Shown here piece after piece: positions 46,983-56,100 of a stretch of DNA of 64,000 bases; the first letter of the stretch is position 1, and each line of letters begins with the position of its first letter. The stretch comes from Ricordea florida (taxonomy: Eukaryota; Cnidaria; Anthozoa; Corallimorpharia; Ricordeidae). Below the pieces are notes generated by a model. That model searched no databases, was not told the origin of the DNA, and worked only from the letters and a program-made list of their open reading frames with translations. Made by a program: the position numbers and the translations under genes. The DNA is taken from positions 14,151,633 through 14,215,632 of the forward strand of contig OX453276.1 of assembly GCA_949710005.1 (NCBI GenBank), given 5' to 3'.

Positions 46983-47369
46983 TCAACAGGAAATCTTTAA
47001 ATAAATTCGGAAAGGTTCGTTATTTAAGTCAACCTTTTTTCCCTTTTCATCTAAAAGACATAAAGTAAAGTAGTTGACTGGATTTTTGGTTTTTGGAACT
47101 CTTAAACAAGGATGGTTTTGAGCCGGAATAACAGCTAGTAGTTGTGAGGGTTTAAGTTCTTCATTTTGGCCTTCAGGGATACAACAATTAGAATATGAAG
47201 ACTTGGACTCTATAAGATCACACATTAAGTAAAAAGGAGATTTATGCGTCGCTTTAGGCATGAAAGTAAATTGCAATTGTATCTCTTTTACATTGGTTAA
47301 GGGCGGATCTAGATAAATTCTTGTTTCAGGAGTTAGCATATTGATAGATAGAAACGTTGTATCATTCAT
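46983..47369 (-). CDS. Polinton 128-residue beta-rich protein
   Basis: A short, beta-strand-patterned protein (TRIYLDPPLTNVKEIQLQF; FRIYLKISC end) without membrane segments. Its C-terminal codons (YLKIS) are formed by the promoter box of the next gene, so gene end and downstream promoter overlap. It could be a small capsid or cement protein; no family recognised. Confidence 0.6.
   Translation of the reverse strand: MNDTTFLSINMLTPETRIYLDPPLTNVKEIQLQFTFMPKATHKSPFYLMCDLIESKSSYSNCCIPEGQNEELKPSQLLAVIPAQNHPCLRVPKTKNPVNYFTLCLLDEKGKKVDLNNEPFRIYLKISC
46991..47002 (-). promoter_or_regulatory. Promoter-like box, 198-residue protein gene
   Basis: ATTTAAAGATTT, 18-29 nt before the ATG at 46973 and inside the last codons of the preceding gene. 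Confidence 0.6.
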
Positions 47370-47380
47370 TATTTTTTTAC

Positions 47381-48553
47381 TTATCGTCTCTTCTTTTTAA
47401 ATTGTTCCACAAAATATAGAACCACGGCAACTATCAATAGCCAAGCGTTCTTACCTAAAAATCCAATAACATCCCCCGCTGTTTTGAAGATAAAACTCAC
47501 GATAGCTCCAACCATTCCAGGCAATATTTCTCCGAGTTTCTTACCAATCGTTTTCAAACCGTTACCAACACCTTTACCCAATTTGGTTAGACCTTTAGAA
47601 AGATTAGAGACAATCACACCAATGACCACACCAACGGCACTCACAACGGCAAAGACTGTAAAACCGTACTTTTTGAAGATGGCCTTTACCCGCTCTCTTA
47701 ATGGCAGTCTTTCTATTATGGACTCGTTTCGTCTCTCGAGATCGGCTATTTGATCTTCGTTTGATATTATCTGCTTTCTAACCATATCTTCCAATTCATT
47801 GACCCTGGAGAGTAAACGATCTCTACTTTGTTCTACCTTTCTTAAATTGGACAGTCCCTTCTTATTTTTGTCTAGTTCATCTTTGTATCGTTTCAATTCA
47901 CTCAAAAGTTTCTCAGCCTCTGTTTTAGCTTGTATCTTCTGTTTAACAGCTACATCTAAATAGCTTTCACTTTCCGCGATTCTGGTTTGATGTTGCTCTA
48001 TGATTCTACGCAGCTCTTTTTCATTAGCAATATAACGTTGTATCTCCAGATCATTTGTTTCAGTGGTTGCTCCTAACCCTTTTAGTGCATTACTTAAATC
48101 CTTAATTTTTTCATTAGCTTCATTCAATTGTGATACAAGCTCATCATTTCTTCCAAGTATTTTTTCATAACTAATACCTAGAGATTGTTTGATATTTTTT
48201 GGTACATTATCATAATTGATTACATCATCTTTATCAATCAATGTATGTTCTGCAGCATTACTCTGAGTACTCAATTTAACCTTCAAATTACCATCCTTAT
48301 CCCATTCTGCTGTAAATGGAGAATCCAAAGGGTTGAAATCGGGAAATATACGTTTGATATATTGAAGCGCTTCTCTCCTATCATCATATTTCTCACTAAG
48401 TGGCGGTGTTCTCCTATTCTCACTTTTCTCACTAAGTAGCGGTGTTCTCTCATCTGTGTCGTTATTAGATGATATGGAAGTCATTTCTATCAATTCTTTA
48501 TCATCATCATAACCATCATCATCAAAGTCTGGTATTTCTGGATCTTCTTCCAT
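47381..48553 (-). CDS. Polinton coiled-coil membrane protein, 390 residues
   Basis: An acidic N-terminus (EDPEIPDFDDDGYDDD) leads to a long coiled coil (about 125-285, heptad-rich with IEQHQTRIAESE and KAEAEKLLSEL-type runs). The C-terminus is hydrophobic with two or three transmembrane helices (FTVFAVVSAVGVVIGVIVSN; WLLIVAVVLYFVEQF) separated by a Gly/Lys-rich amphipathic linker, and the tail is KKKRR. Proteins of this shape recur in cnidarian genomes as uncharacterised; here the position shows it to be Polinton-borne. A structural or membrane-remodelling virion protein is inferred. Confidence 0.7.
   Translation of the reverse strand: MEEDPEIPDFDDDGYDDDKELIEMTSISSNNDTDERTPLLSEKSENRRTPPLSEKYDDRREALQYIKRIFPDFNPLDSPFTAEWDKDGNLKVKLSTQSNAAEHTLIDKDDVINYDNVPKNIKQSLGISYEKILGRNDELVSQLNEANEKIKDLSNALKGLGATTETNDLEIQRYIANEKELRRIIEQHQTRIAESESYLDVAVKQKIQAKTEAEKLLSELKRYKDELDKNKKGLSNLRKVEQSRDRLLSRVNELEDMVRKQIISNEDQIADLERRNESIIERLPLRERVKAIFKKYGFTVFAVVSAVGVVIGVIVSNLSKGLTKLGKGVGNGLKTIGKKLGEILPGMVGAIVSFIFKTAGDVIGFLGKNAWLLIVAVVLYFVEQFKKKRR
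47391..47402 (-). promoter_or_regulatory. Promoter-like box, 128-residue protein gene
   Basis: ATTTAAAAAGAA, 22-33 nt before the ATG at 47369, overlapping the end of the coiled-coil gene region. Confidence 0.5.
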
Positions 48554-48574
48554 AATTTTTTACTTAACAGTAAG

Positions 48575-48586
48575 AAATCTTTAAAC
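48575..48586 (-). promoter_or_regulatory. Promoter-like box, coiled-coil gene
   Basis: GTTTAAAGATTT, 22-33 nt before the ATG at 48553. Confidence 0.6.
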
Positions 48587-48601
48587 TGGTCACACAATTA
48601 A

Positions 48602-48994
48602 CTAAAAGAATTTACTAACCATATAACCCAATGCCAGCATACCACCACCTACATATGCCATCTCCCCCATCTTTTGATTGCTGCTAGGTCTATAATAATC
48701 AGAGAATTTTGGTTCATGTGTCTGACTATACAATTTCAAAGCTTCATCGGTATTCGAAATATTTTGTGAAGCCCGGTGTTTAGCATCCTGCTGTTGAGAG
48801 TACCAATCAATTAGTTTTGGTCTCTTTTCCTGGTATGAAGCATAATCTTTTTGATATTTTTCTATTGCCTTGTCGTGTCGTATTCGCTCTGCATCTGTGT
48901 TATCACCTGAGAGATATTTTGCAAGATATGACCCACCAACGAACGTAGTCGCATTCAATATAGCTCCACCAATCATCATTGCTATTGTCGCCAT
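48602..48994 (-). CDS. Polinton 130-residue protein with two hydrophobic ends
   Basis: Hydrophobic helices lie at both ends (about 3-25 MIGGAILNATTFVGGSYLA; about 112-128 VGGGMLALGYMVSKFF) around a charged Tyr/Lys-rich middle (YQKDYASYQEKRPKLIDWY). No family is recognised. It is one of a run of four small membrane-type genes with about 20-40 nt between them. Confidence 0.6.
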   Translation of the reverse strand: MATIAMMIGGAILNATTFVGGSYLAKYLSGDNTDAERIRHDKAIEKYQKDYASYQEKRPKLIDWYSQQQDAKHRASQNISNTDEALKLYSQTHEPKFSDYYRPSSNQKMGEMAYVGGGMLALGYMVSKFF

Positions 48995-49010
48995 TTATTG
49001 ATCAATATGT

Positions 49011-49022
49011 AAAATCTTTAAG
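49011..49022 (-). promoter_or_regulatory. Promoter-like box, 130-residue protein gene
   Basis: CTTAAAGATTTT, 17-28 nt before the ATG at 48994. The stop codon of the upstream gene (TAA) is part of the box. Confidence 0.6.
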
Positions 49023-49236
49023 TCGGCAAAATCTTTTGATCTTCTAAATAAGTTTTGAGGTACATACTACCGGATAGGACAGCGACCCTTTTAGCATAGT
49101 TTGTAATACTTGAGGATGGATCGTTGATGAATGATTCTTTCATAGCCTTTTTAGCTACGTATCCAACACCGGCAGCCAATCCGATAATTACGGCTGAATC
49201 GGTAACCGTTTTCACAAGTTTGTTTTCAGTTGACAT
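49018..49236 (-). CDS. Polinton 72-residue membrane protein
   Basis: A short protein with a central hydrophobic helix (DSAVIIGLAAGVGYVAKKA) and a C-terminal amphipathic stretch. The frame overlaps the promoter box of the next gene. No family recognised. Confidence 0.55.
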   Translation of the reverse strand: MSTENKLVKTVTDSAVIIGLAAGVGYVAKKAMKESFINDPSSSITNYAKRVAVLSGSMYLKTYLEDQKILPT

Positions 49237-49256
49237 GATTTTTATTGTGGGTAGAG

Positions 49257-49269
49257 AAAATCTTTAAAC
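49257..49269 (-). promoter_or_regulatory. Promoter-like box, 72-residue protein gene
   Basis: GTTTAAAGATTTT, 21-33 nt before the ATG at 49236. Confidence 0.6.
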
Positions 49270-49277
49270 TGGTTTCC

Positions 49278-49658
49278 TCAGATCATTCCTATTTTCGGAG
49301 TTGGTTGGGTAGGAATATTTGTAGGTGGCGGTATTTGTGGTGGTATTTGTGGTGGTTCTTTAGTCTTGTAGTACCTCATAAACATGTCAACTGCGGTAAA
49401 CCCTATTCCAACAAGAGATAACACAGTTGTAAAAGATAGCTCTGGAATCCAAGCCTTTGTAGTTTCTTCTTCTGCCTCTTCCTGTTTCATTTCCCTAGCT
49501 TTTTCCCTTGCTGTTTCCCTGGCTAACGCTTCTTTGGCTCTTTTGTTATATTCTGCTAGTTTCTTACCGGCAGCGACCTTTTTAGGATCTTTCTCTTTCT
49601 TTTTAGGATCTTTCTTTTCAGGTATAGGATCCATTGTAATTTGTTCAACATCATCCAT
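49278..49658 (-). CDS. Polinton 126-residue membrane protein, Pro-rich tail
   Basis: A highly charged Lys/Glu N-terminal half (KKDPKKKEKDPKKVAAGKK and an Ala/Glu helix), one transmembrane helix (about 72-93, SFTTVLSLVGIGFTAVDMF) and a C-terminal Pro-rich tail with PPQI repeats (IPPQIPPPTNIP). Possibly a tail-anchored virion protein. No family recognised. Confidence 0.6.
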   Translation of the reverse strand: MDDVEQITMDPIPEKKDPKKKEKDPKKVAAGKKLAEYNKRAKEALARETAREKAREMKQEEAEEETTKAWIPELSFTTVLSLVGIGFTAVDMFMRYYKTKEPPQIPPQIPPPTNIPTQPTPKIGMI

Positions 49659-49675
49659 TTATTTCCCATAGTAAA

Positions 49676-49687
49676 GAATCTTTAAAT
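49676..49687 (-). promoter_or_regulatory. Promoter-like box, 126-residue protein gene
   Basis: ATTTAAAGATTC, 18-29 nt before the ATG at 49658, immediately after the stop of the preceding gene. Confidence 0.6.
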
Positions 49688-50175
49688 CAGTTGTTATCAG
49701 TAGTCTGCTCATTAGTCTGCTCAGTTTTGTTGATTCTAATGTGCTTAGCAACCTGGAATAGTCCACTAGCAAGTGCTACCAATCTTCCACCTTTTAATAC
49801 CAATAAACCTACAAAGTTTGATAGTTCACGATTAACCAACTCATCGTTCTGTAAGTCTTTGCAAAGTGCTTCGATGTCATCTACAGGAACCACGTAAGAA
49901 ATGACATGAGAAACTAATTGAAGAGACGAATCTACTAATCCACCACTAATTTTCTTACCTAATACTGTCTGGTAGCGATTATAATATTTTTCAACGTCTT
50001 TTGCCGCTAGTTTCTTGATATCACCTAGACTCATATCAACACCTAAATATTCCTTTGTATTCCCAAGAGATGCGAGAATAGCTAGTGATTCTTTTTTGAT
50101 TTCAACATCATCATCTTTAGGTTCTTTAACATCATCATCTTTAGGTTCTTCCATATAATCTTCAACGCTTGTCAT
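49687..50175 (-). CDS. Polinton 162-residue protein
   Basis: An acidic N-terminus with a duplicated EPKDDDV unit, a helical centre (DIKKLAAKDVEKYYNRYQTV) and a C-terminal hydrophobic segment (FVGLLVLKGGRLVALASGLF) before a polar Gln/Asn/Thr tail. No known family. It lies directly downstream of the packaging ATPase gene. Confidence 0.6.
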   Translation of the reverse strand: MTSVEDYMEEPKDDDVKEPKDDDVEIKKESLAILASLGNTKEYLGVDMSLGDIKKLAAKDVEKYYNRYQTVLGKKISGGLVDSSLQLVSHVISYVVPVDDIEALCKDLQNDELVNRELSNFVGLLVLKGGRLVALASGLFQVAKHIRINKTEQTNEQTTDNN

Positions 50176-50199
50176 CTTTTAATTTTGTAATAATACTTA

Positions 50200-50213
50200 G
50201 ATTCTTTTAAATC
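50200..50213 (-). promoter_or_regulatory. Promoter-like box, 162-residue protein gene
   Basis: GATTTAAAAGAATC, 25-38 nt before the ATG at 50175. It includes the stop codon of the ATPase gene. Confidence 0.5.
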
Positions 50214-50831
50214 ACCGCGGGAATCTCTAAATAACATTGGAATGGATAACGTAAACACAAACAGAGTCTCGAATATTTTTCAGTTTTCAGCATTTCCACA
50301 AACTTTTTACGAGTTTCAGCTTCTAAATCACCTCCATAATCTTCGAAAAGCATCTTCATCCCCTTTTGTGATGGATTATGGAATGTAACCACACAAGCTA
50401 CATTTTCACGGAATGGTTTTGATATGGATGTTAATTGCTGAGTTAGAACCCACACTGATAATCCATGATGTCTTCCAGAGAATGCTAGATCTATAAACTT
50501 GTTCGAGCGTTTCTTTAGATCATTCGATACAGCAGTCGTCTAAAATTATTAGTGTATTTGTACCAGAGAACAAAGTTTGACAATCAGTTAATAACTCGTT
50601 AATCTCATCGCTGTTACTAGCATCTGGCGATAATACCAAGAAACGTTTATCACCGTGGGCAAATTTATGATAAGTCTTATTTTTAGCATAAGTTGGACAT
50701 ATGAGAACAATGTATTCAAAAACATTTCGGAAGGGTCCTCGAAGCTGCTCCGTGATGTACTTTGTCTTTCCACAATTTGTTGGACCGGTTATAATACAAT
50801 GGAAAGGAACTTTTTCTCTCAATTCTTCCAT
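50207..50831 (-). pseudogene. Polinton packaging ATPase (A32/FtsK-HerA type), frameshifted
   Basis: The first frame (50831-50520) holds Walker A GPTNCGKTKY and Walker B TLIILDDCC and ends soon after. The second frame picks up around 50520-50530 and carries FSGRHHGLSVWVLTQQLTSI (sensor region) and the C-terminal arm (LRYPFQ) to 50207. Together they match the length of viral genome-packaging ATPases, which pump DNA into the capsid. The shift sits just after Walker B near 50530. It is either a one-base indel in this copy or a programmed frameshift; the former is likelier. There is no clear TTTAAA box near its ATG, unlike the other genes. Confidence 0.85.
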
Positions 50832-50921
50832 GGTTATTTTAACTAATACATTATCGATCTTGAGTTTGAATTCATGACCTCCATCATCGCGTCGGCTACC
50901 ACGAACATATAGCAGGTTATA

Positions 50922-52073
50922 TTACCCGATCCTCCAACTTTTCATTTCAAGTTTTACACCATCTCGTGTGTTGTTCAAGACCAGTCCTCCTCCATGAATA
51001 CTATTGTCGGGGTTAGTCCTCAAGTCAATCCACAGAGCAAACTTATCACCATAAAAATCCTTCTGCTCGACGCCCTCTCTACCGAAACGTTTCTTTACGG
51101 AATCCCAGAAGTCTGTCGGTACCATTCCCTTGGAGTAGAGTCGGTTTGGCATTCCGTCAACGTTAATGTTGATTGAGGTTATATTCGGATTGACAAACTT
51201 TTCAGAATTTCTCGTTCCTCCAGTGTGACCCTCTGTGAACAAGCACAATATCCCTGTCATTGACCTTCTCGGTAGATTAATGTGCTCGTTTATAACACTG
51301 TCATTAGGTTTGGAGATGGTGAACGTTTTGTGTAGAATGACATTCTCGTAAAAGAATCCTTTACCAACCTGATAAGCTGATGACGCCTCACAAGCTAAGT
51401 ATTCACTTGATATGCAAGAATATTCCAACTCAAGGTTTGTGATTGCATAAGTTGGAGTCTTGGTCGTGTCAGAATAAATAACAATATCGTTAATTGGAGC
51501 CAGTGTAATTTCAAAGGTCAGTGGATGAGGTAACGCCTTTGGATAGAAAGCTCCATGCTCGTTGAGAATAGGATGGTTTAGTGGTATACGGTACTTGGTG
51601 TTGTATACTGCTGCAAGAGCTACTTCCTTAGCATCTGATGTTACCTTATCACCCGCATTTGTCCTAAGCTTCCTCATGTTTACAGAAGAAATACCTTGTT
51701 TTAATAAATCATCACGATCTTCAGCTGTTAAGTATAAGTCATGGTAGGTTTGAAAGAGATTGTATCTTCGTGTATCCTGTAGTGTTTCCCCACCAAAAAG
51801 AACCTTAAGTCTGGATACAAGGTTACTGCCTACGTTATTCACGAGGGTGTTGTTAGCATGACCGGCAACAGTCAAGTCAAATAGTAGAGATACACTACCC
51901 GGAACGATAACCACATTCTCAGCAAGTTTTGGAATATTTATATATAAGGTTTCTCCAGGACTAGCTGAGGAGGGATTGAGTGTAATTCGATTCAGTGACG
52001 ATTCTGCTTTCAATCCGAAGGGCTCTCGTGGAATTCTGTTTGGGTTAATTTCTTCAGATATAGATTGTGACAT
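50922..52073 (-). CDS. Polinton major capsid protein candidate
   Basis: 383 residues of strongly beta-patterned sequence. The N-terminal half (ITLNPSSASPGETLYINIPK, then VIVPGSVSLLFDLTV) and the C-terminal half each look like a jelly-roll, which fits the double jelly-roll capsid fold of Polintons. ILHKTFTISKPNDSV and WIDLRTNPDNSIHGGG are conserved-looking landmarks. The size is at the low end for the family. The assignment rests on position next to the ATPase and on the sequence pattern; a single-jelly-roll minor capsid is the alternative. The frame is intact, and the gene shares a bidirectional promoter with the integrase. Confidence 0.6.
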   Translation of the reverse strand: MSQSISEEINPNRIPREPFGLKAESSLNRITLNPSSASPGETLYINIPKLAENVVIVPGSVSLLFDLTVAGHANNTLVNNVGSNLVSRLKVLFGGETLQDTRRYNLFQTYHDLYLTAEDRDDLLKQGISSVNMRKLRTNAGDKVTSDAKEVALAAVYNTKYRIPLNHPILNEHGAFYPKALPHPLTFEITLAPINDIVIYSDTTKTPTYAITNLELEYSCISSEYLACEASSAYQVGKGFFYENVILHKTFTISKPNDSVINEHINLPRRSMTGILCLFTEGHTGGTRNSEKFVNPNITSININVDGMPNRLYSKGMVPTDFWDSVKKRFGREGVEQKDFYGDKFALWIDLRTNPDNSIHGGGLVLNNTRDGVKLEMKSWRIG

Positions 52074-52078
52074 GTTTT

Positions 52079-52109
52079 ATTTTAAAGATAGACAGATTAT
52101 TCTTTAAAT
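52079..52109. promoter_or_regulatory. Bidirectional promoter between capsid and integrase genes
   Basis: TTTTAAAGATAG (plus, for the integrase ATG at 52108) and, inverted, ATTTAAAGAATA (minus, for the capsid ATG at 52073) form a palindromic pair within 31 bp. The start codons are only 35 nt apart. Confidence 0.65.
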
Positions 52110-53100
52110 GAGTAACGAAAACATGCTAACAAAAATATACTATTCCACTTATGGATATTGGAAAGGGTATTCTGCCATTCCAAAATTAGCTGAAAAAGCA
52201 AAAGTTAGTGAATCTGAGGCTAAAAGATGGCTTGATAAACAGGCGCTGTGGCAAATCTATCTACCGGCTCCAAAATATATCCCTAGACCTCATTGGAATG
52301 TGGAAAAGCCTAATCAGATTCACCAAGCGGATCTATTATTTTTACCACATGACAGAGTAGGAAGAAAGACATATCGATATGCTCTGGTTGTAATTGATAT
52401 AGCTAGTCGATACAAAGATGCAGAACCAATAACCTCAAAAGAAAGTAATGAGATTTCAAAAGCCTTCAGTAAGATTTACTCTCGAAAGCTCAAGTGGCCA
52501 AAGACGTTGATTGTCGATCCTGGTAAAGAATTCATGGGAGATGTAACAAAACTTATGGAAAAACATAATGTAACCATACAACGGTCTGAAGCTGGAAACC
52601 ATAGAGCTCAAGCATTTGTTGAAAGAGCAAATAGAACATTATCAGAAAAACTATTTAGTCATCAATACGCACAAGAAATGATTAGTGATGATCGATCTAG
52701 AGTATGGGTGAAACGATTACCGGATATTTTGAAAACTCTGAATAGTGTACCAACGAGAGTAACTGGCAAAGAGCCTGAGAAAGCTATAAGACTGAAAGAG
52801 GTTGATATTGATCCTCCAAATTATAAGCGAGTTGTTGGACATGATGAGGTGAGACTGCCACCTGGTGTTAAAGTTAGATACTTACTTGCTCCTGGAGAAG
52901 ATGAAGGTGGAGAACGAAGGCGTGCTACGGATCCTATCTGGAGTTTGAAAGTCTTTGATCTGTCACGTAGTGTGGTGTCACCTAATCAGCCAGTGTTGTA
53001 TTATTTACTAGATGGACCGAGACGTAGTTTTGTTAGGGAAGAGCTTCAGTTTGTACCAGAAGATACCGAGCTGCCGCCTAATTTTGTGTTGAAACGATAA
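52108..53100 (+). CDS. Polinton retroviral-type integrase
   Basis: 330 residues. An N-terminal helical domain (about 1-60), then the rve core with Asp75 (IHQADLLFLP), Asp137 (LIVDPGKEF) and Glu172 (FVERANRTL); the last two are 35 apart, the DDE spacing. The C-terminal domain is about 225-330. It inserts the element with a 5-6 bp target duplication, as seen at the ends. The plus-strand gene overlaps the 3' end of the polymerase gene tail-to-tail by 55 bp. The frame is intact. Confidence 0.9.
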   Translation: MSNENMLTKIYYSTYGYWKGYSAIPKLAEKAKVSESEAKRWLDKQALWQIYLPAPKYIPRPHWNVEKPNQIHQADLLFLPHDRVGRKTYRYALVVIDIASRYKDAEPITSKESNEISKAFSKIYSRKLKWPKTLIVDPGKEFMGDVTKLMEKHNVTIQRSEAGNHRAQAFVERANRTLSEKLFSHQYAQEMISDDRSRVWVKRLPDILKTLNSVPTRVTGKEPEKAIRLKEVDIDPPNYKRVVGHDEVRLPPGVKVRYLLAPGEDEGGERRRATDPIWSLKVFDLSRSVVSPNQPVLYYLLDGPRRSFVREELQFVPEDTELPPNFVLKR

Positions 53101-56100
53101 TGTCCGTAGGCGTAAGTATGTATACCATCTTCACAAATGTTTCTCTTGTCATCAAATGGTGATAAGGCGATCTTGTTAACCGTTTCAGTGTAAACATCAT
53201 GCTTGTGACTTCTGATTACATTCATTTGCCTCATCTGTGGTTCTTTATTGAATAGACAATCCTTGTAGTTATCGAAACTGATGGTTTTCTTGACGACTGC
53301 CTTCTTAATTCCCTTACATTTCTTTTCTTCTTTACCTTCATCCATCCTGTAGGAGTAGAGTTTAGCCCGTAGACCTACAAATTCTGCTATCTGTTTACCA
53401 CCAGCCTCATCTTTAAACATCCCGATGATTTTCTTGTTCACACCTGTCTTGATACCCGATGGATGAACTTTAGGATAATTACTAGTATCAAACATGGATT
53501 TTACATCTTTGCTGATATCCTTGTAGAAATCATCTGTTTCTATCTCATAGGCAAGACTGTCCGTATCTGTGAACAACAATTTAGCTTTTACATCATATTT
53601 TGGTTTGATGTAATTATAGTGAAAATCATACATAAATGTTTTACTTAGGTCTAGAATGCACATGCCTAAGTAAACGGGCTTATCGAATACCAACTTTGTT
53701 TTCTTCATGTGGATGGCAACTAGATTCTCACAAAAGATGGTTCGATGATGATAGTTCGGCTTTGTTATTAATTTTTTCGCATCTTTTTCATTTGTAACCA
53801 ATCTTACGTCCACCCTTTTTCTGATGTTTTCCATGGTTTTCCCAAAGACAGAGTTATTCATAAGCTTGAAGAAATCTTTCTCAAAGTCGTTGGCTGCTTT
53901 CACCCTGAGGTTGGCATTCAAGTAGATGTACGGCTTTAACCATGCAGACTCTTCGAATGTAATACCCCTATGAATCTTGGTGACTTTTAGTCCTAGACTT
54001 TCATAAACTTTTAGGGTCTCTTTGTGAACAACATACTTTGCCTTATCTTTTAGGTTTGGTATCAATTTCTCAACCTTATTAACGACAAGTCTCTCTGGAG
54101 CTAGTGGATAGTCGTTGTGTAAATCATGAAGATTCTTGGGGTATTTCAAATCAACCTCGAGTATGCATGGTAGATTTTTCCAACCCTTGAGTTCTTGGTT
54201 ATTCATCCATCTAAAACCGTGAGTAGGTAGTGGTTTACTCATTCCCCTGCCGTATAAGTTGTTTACATCGAGATATTCAATATACTTTGTGGGTAAGTTA
54301 GAATCAAAGTTGGTCATGTACGGGTTGTTAGCTTTACCATATCTAGTAGAGATCATAGATATACCCCCTCGAATGCCTTTCTCAACCATAAGTAGCATGT
54401 CAGGATCAGTTAACAGCTCCAACTCCACTTTAGTTAACTTTAACGCAGCATCCCAAGCTAGTCCAGGCGCTGTGTAATACCAGGCTGGGTCTAATCCATA
54501 GTTTTTACTGCAAACATCTCGAAAGTTCTCAAAGACATCGGCTAACAGGAGTACATCTGACTCGAGATATAGGTCGTGGTATTCCCTCATTGTTTTCATC
54601 TCAAAGCTTCCCCACACCTTTTGAGCATGTTGGTAGTTGTCTTCTTTTATATCTGTCTCGTTAAGCTTTGAGTAGAATGCCTCCTTTGGTGGAAGTTGGG
54701 TTGCGTTGAGTTTATCAAATCCGTCAAACCAATCGTATGGGAAAACTCCCTTTCTTAACAATAACTCTAATTGTTCGCCCTCATAGTATCTTTTGATGTT
54801 TTTGAAAGATTCTTTTGGTAGATTAGTTACTAAGCTGTCAAGGCTGGTTGCCATAAATTTAAATGAATCGATGAATCTGATATCTCGCTTCACATCAACC
54901 TGCTTACCTTCTTTGTTTGTAAAGGTGTTAACAACAATCTGTTTTGTGAAAGAAATATACTTTTCCTCATTATTAGGTATACAGTTTATTTTACCTTTTG
55001 ATGTACCAAGGTTCTTGATAAATAGATGTGAATCATATCCAGTTAGATTGTGAAAGATGACAGGAAAGAACTTTGGAATTTTATACTTTAAGTTGCATTC
55101 GTTATGAGCTGCTCCTCTATACTTTCCTGTAAGGTGGCAGTGGTCTAATACCTTATCTACTCCTAATTCACCCTCGCAGATGTGGCAGTGAGTAGCATTG
55201 TTATAAGTGATTCTATCTTTCTTACTCATCTTTACCTTCTTAGGGAATTTGAACCAATTGTAAATTTTCTTAATATTTGACTCTAAATTTTCTATAAACA
55301 TCTGTGGGATATCTTCGTCTGGGGATTTAGCAGTGTATCTTACAAGCATGGGTGGAAATATGTTGTCGTCAAAACACTTGATAAGATAGCAGTATCCTGA
55401 TGCTTTATGCTTCTGGTATTGTTTAGTAAAGCTTCTACTTTCATCTGGAGAGCAGGTTTGTATGTTCTCTGTAAAGCTCTCAAAGTCGGCATATACAACA
55501 AAGGGGACTCGCATTTTTCTGTTATAATTTTTAAAGTAAATATAACGAGGATTTCCATCTTTATCTAATGGCATTTCAATCTTAACTTCTTCGTTTGTGT
55601 CACAGTATTCGAGATGTTTTTCTAATGATGTCTTTGACTGGAATGAGTTGAGGCATCTATAACAAAAGTGCATCGTAGATTTATGTTTACTGACTTTTGC
55701 AGCTAACAGTCTACTCATATTCTTTATCCAGCAGTAGTGATTTGTTTCATAGTTTGATATGAGAAGTAAGTTGATCACATGACCTACTCGTTTCTTACTT
55801 ATTTTTAGAGGGTATACATCACCTTCATATCCGTAGACGTTAATCGCATAGGGGTTCTTCTTTTCGAACTTATCAATCTGTTTTAGTGAAACGGGGAACT
55901 CTATTCCTGACCAGTCAAAATTATTTGAGTTCTCTCTCATTTGTTTATTTAGTCTTTGTGGATCTTTCTCTTTAGGAAACACGGCTGAGGTTACTGCCCA
56001 CTTGAAACACTCGTGATCGTTCTCGTTCCTAACATTGATAATTGCCTTCTTTGATGCTAATTTTGATGGTAATGGAATATAGGAACTTCCAGAAAGCGGT

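Noticed and set aside
47484-47753. Plus-strand ORFs in the Polinton (also 46588-46860, 49384-49671, 45716-45958)
   Set aside because: All are antisense to genes with promoter boxes and consistent protein features.
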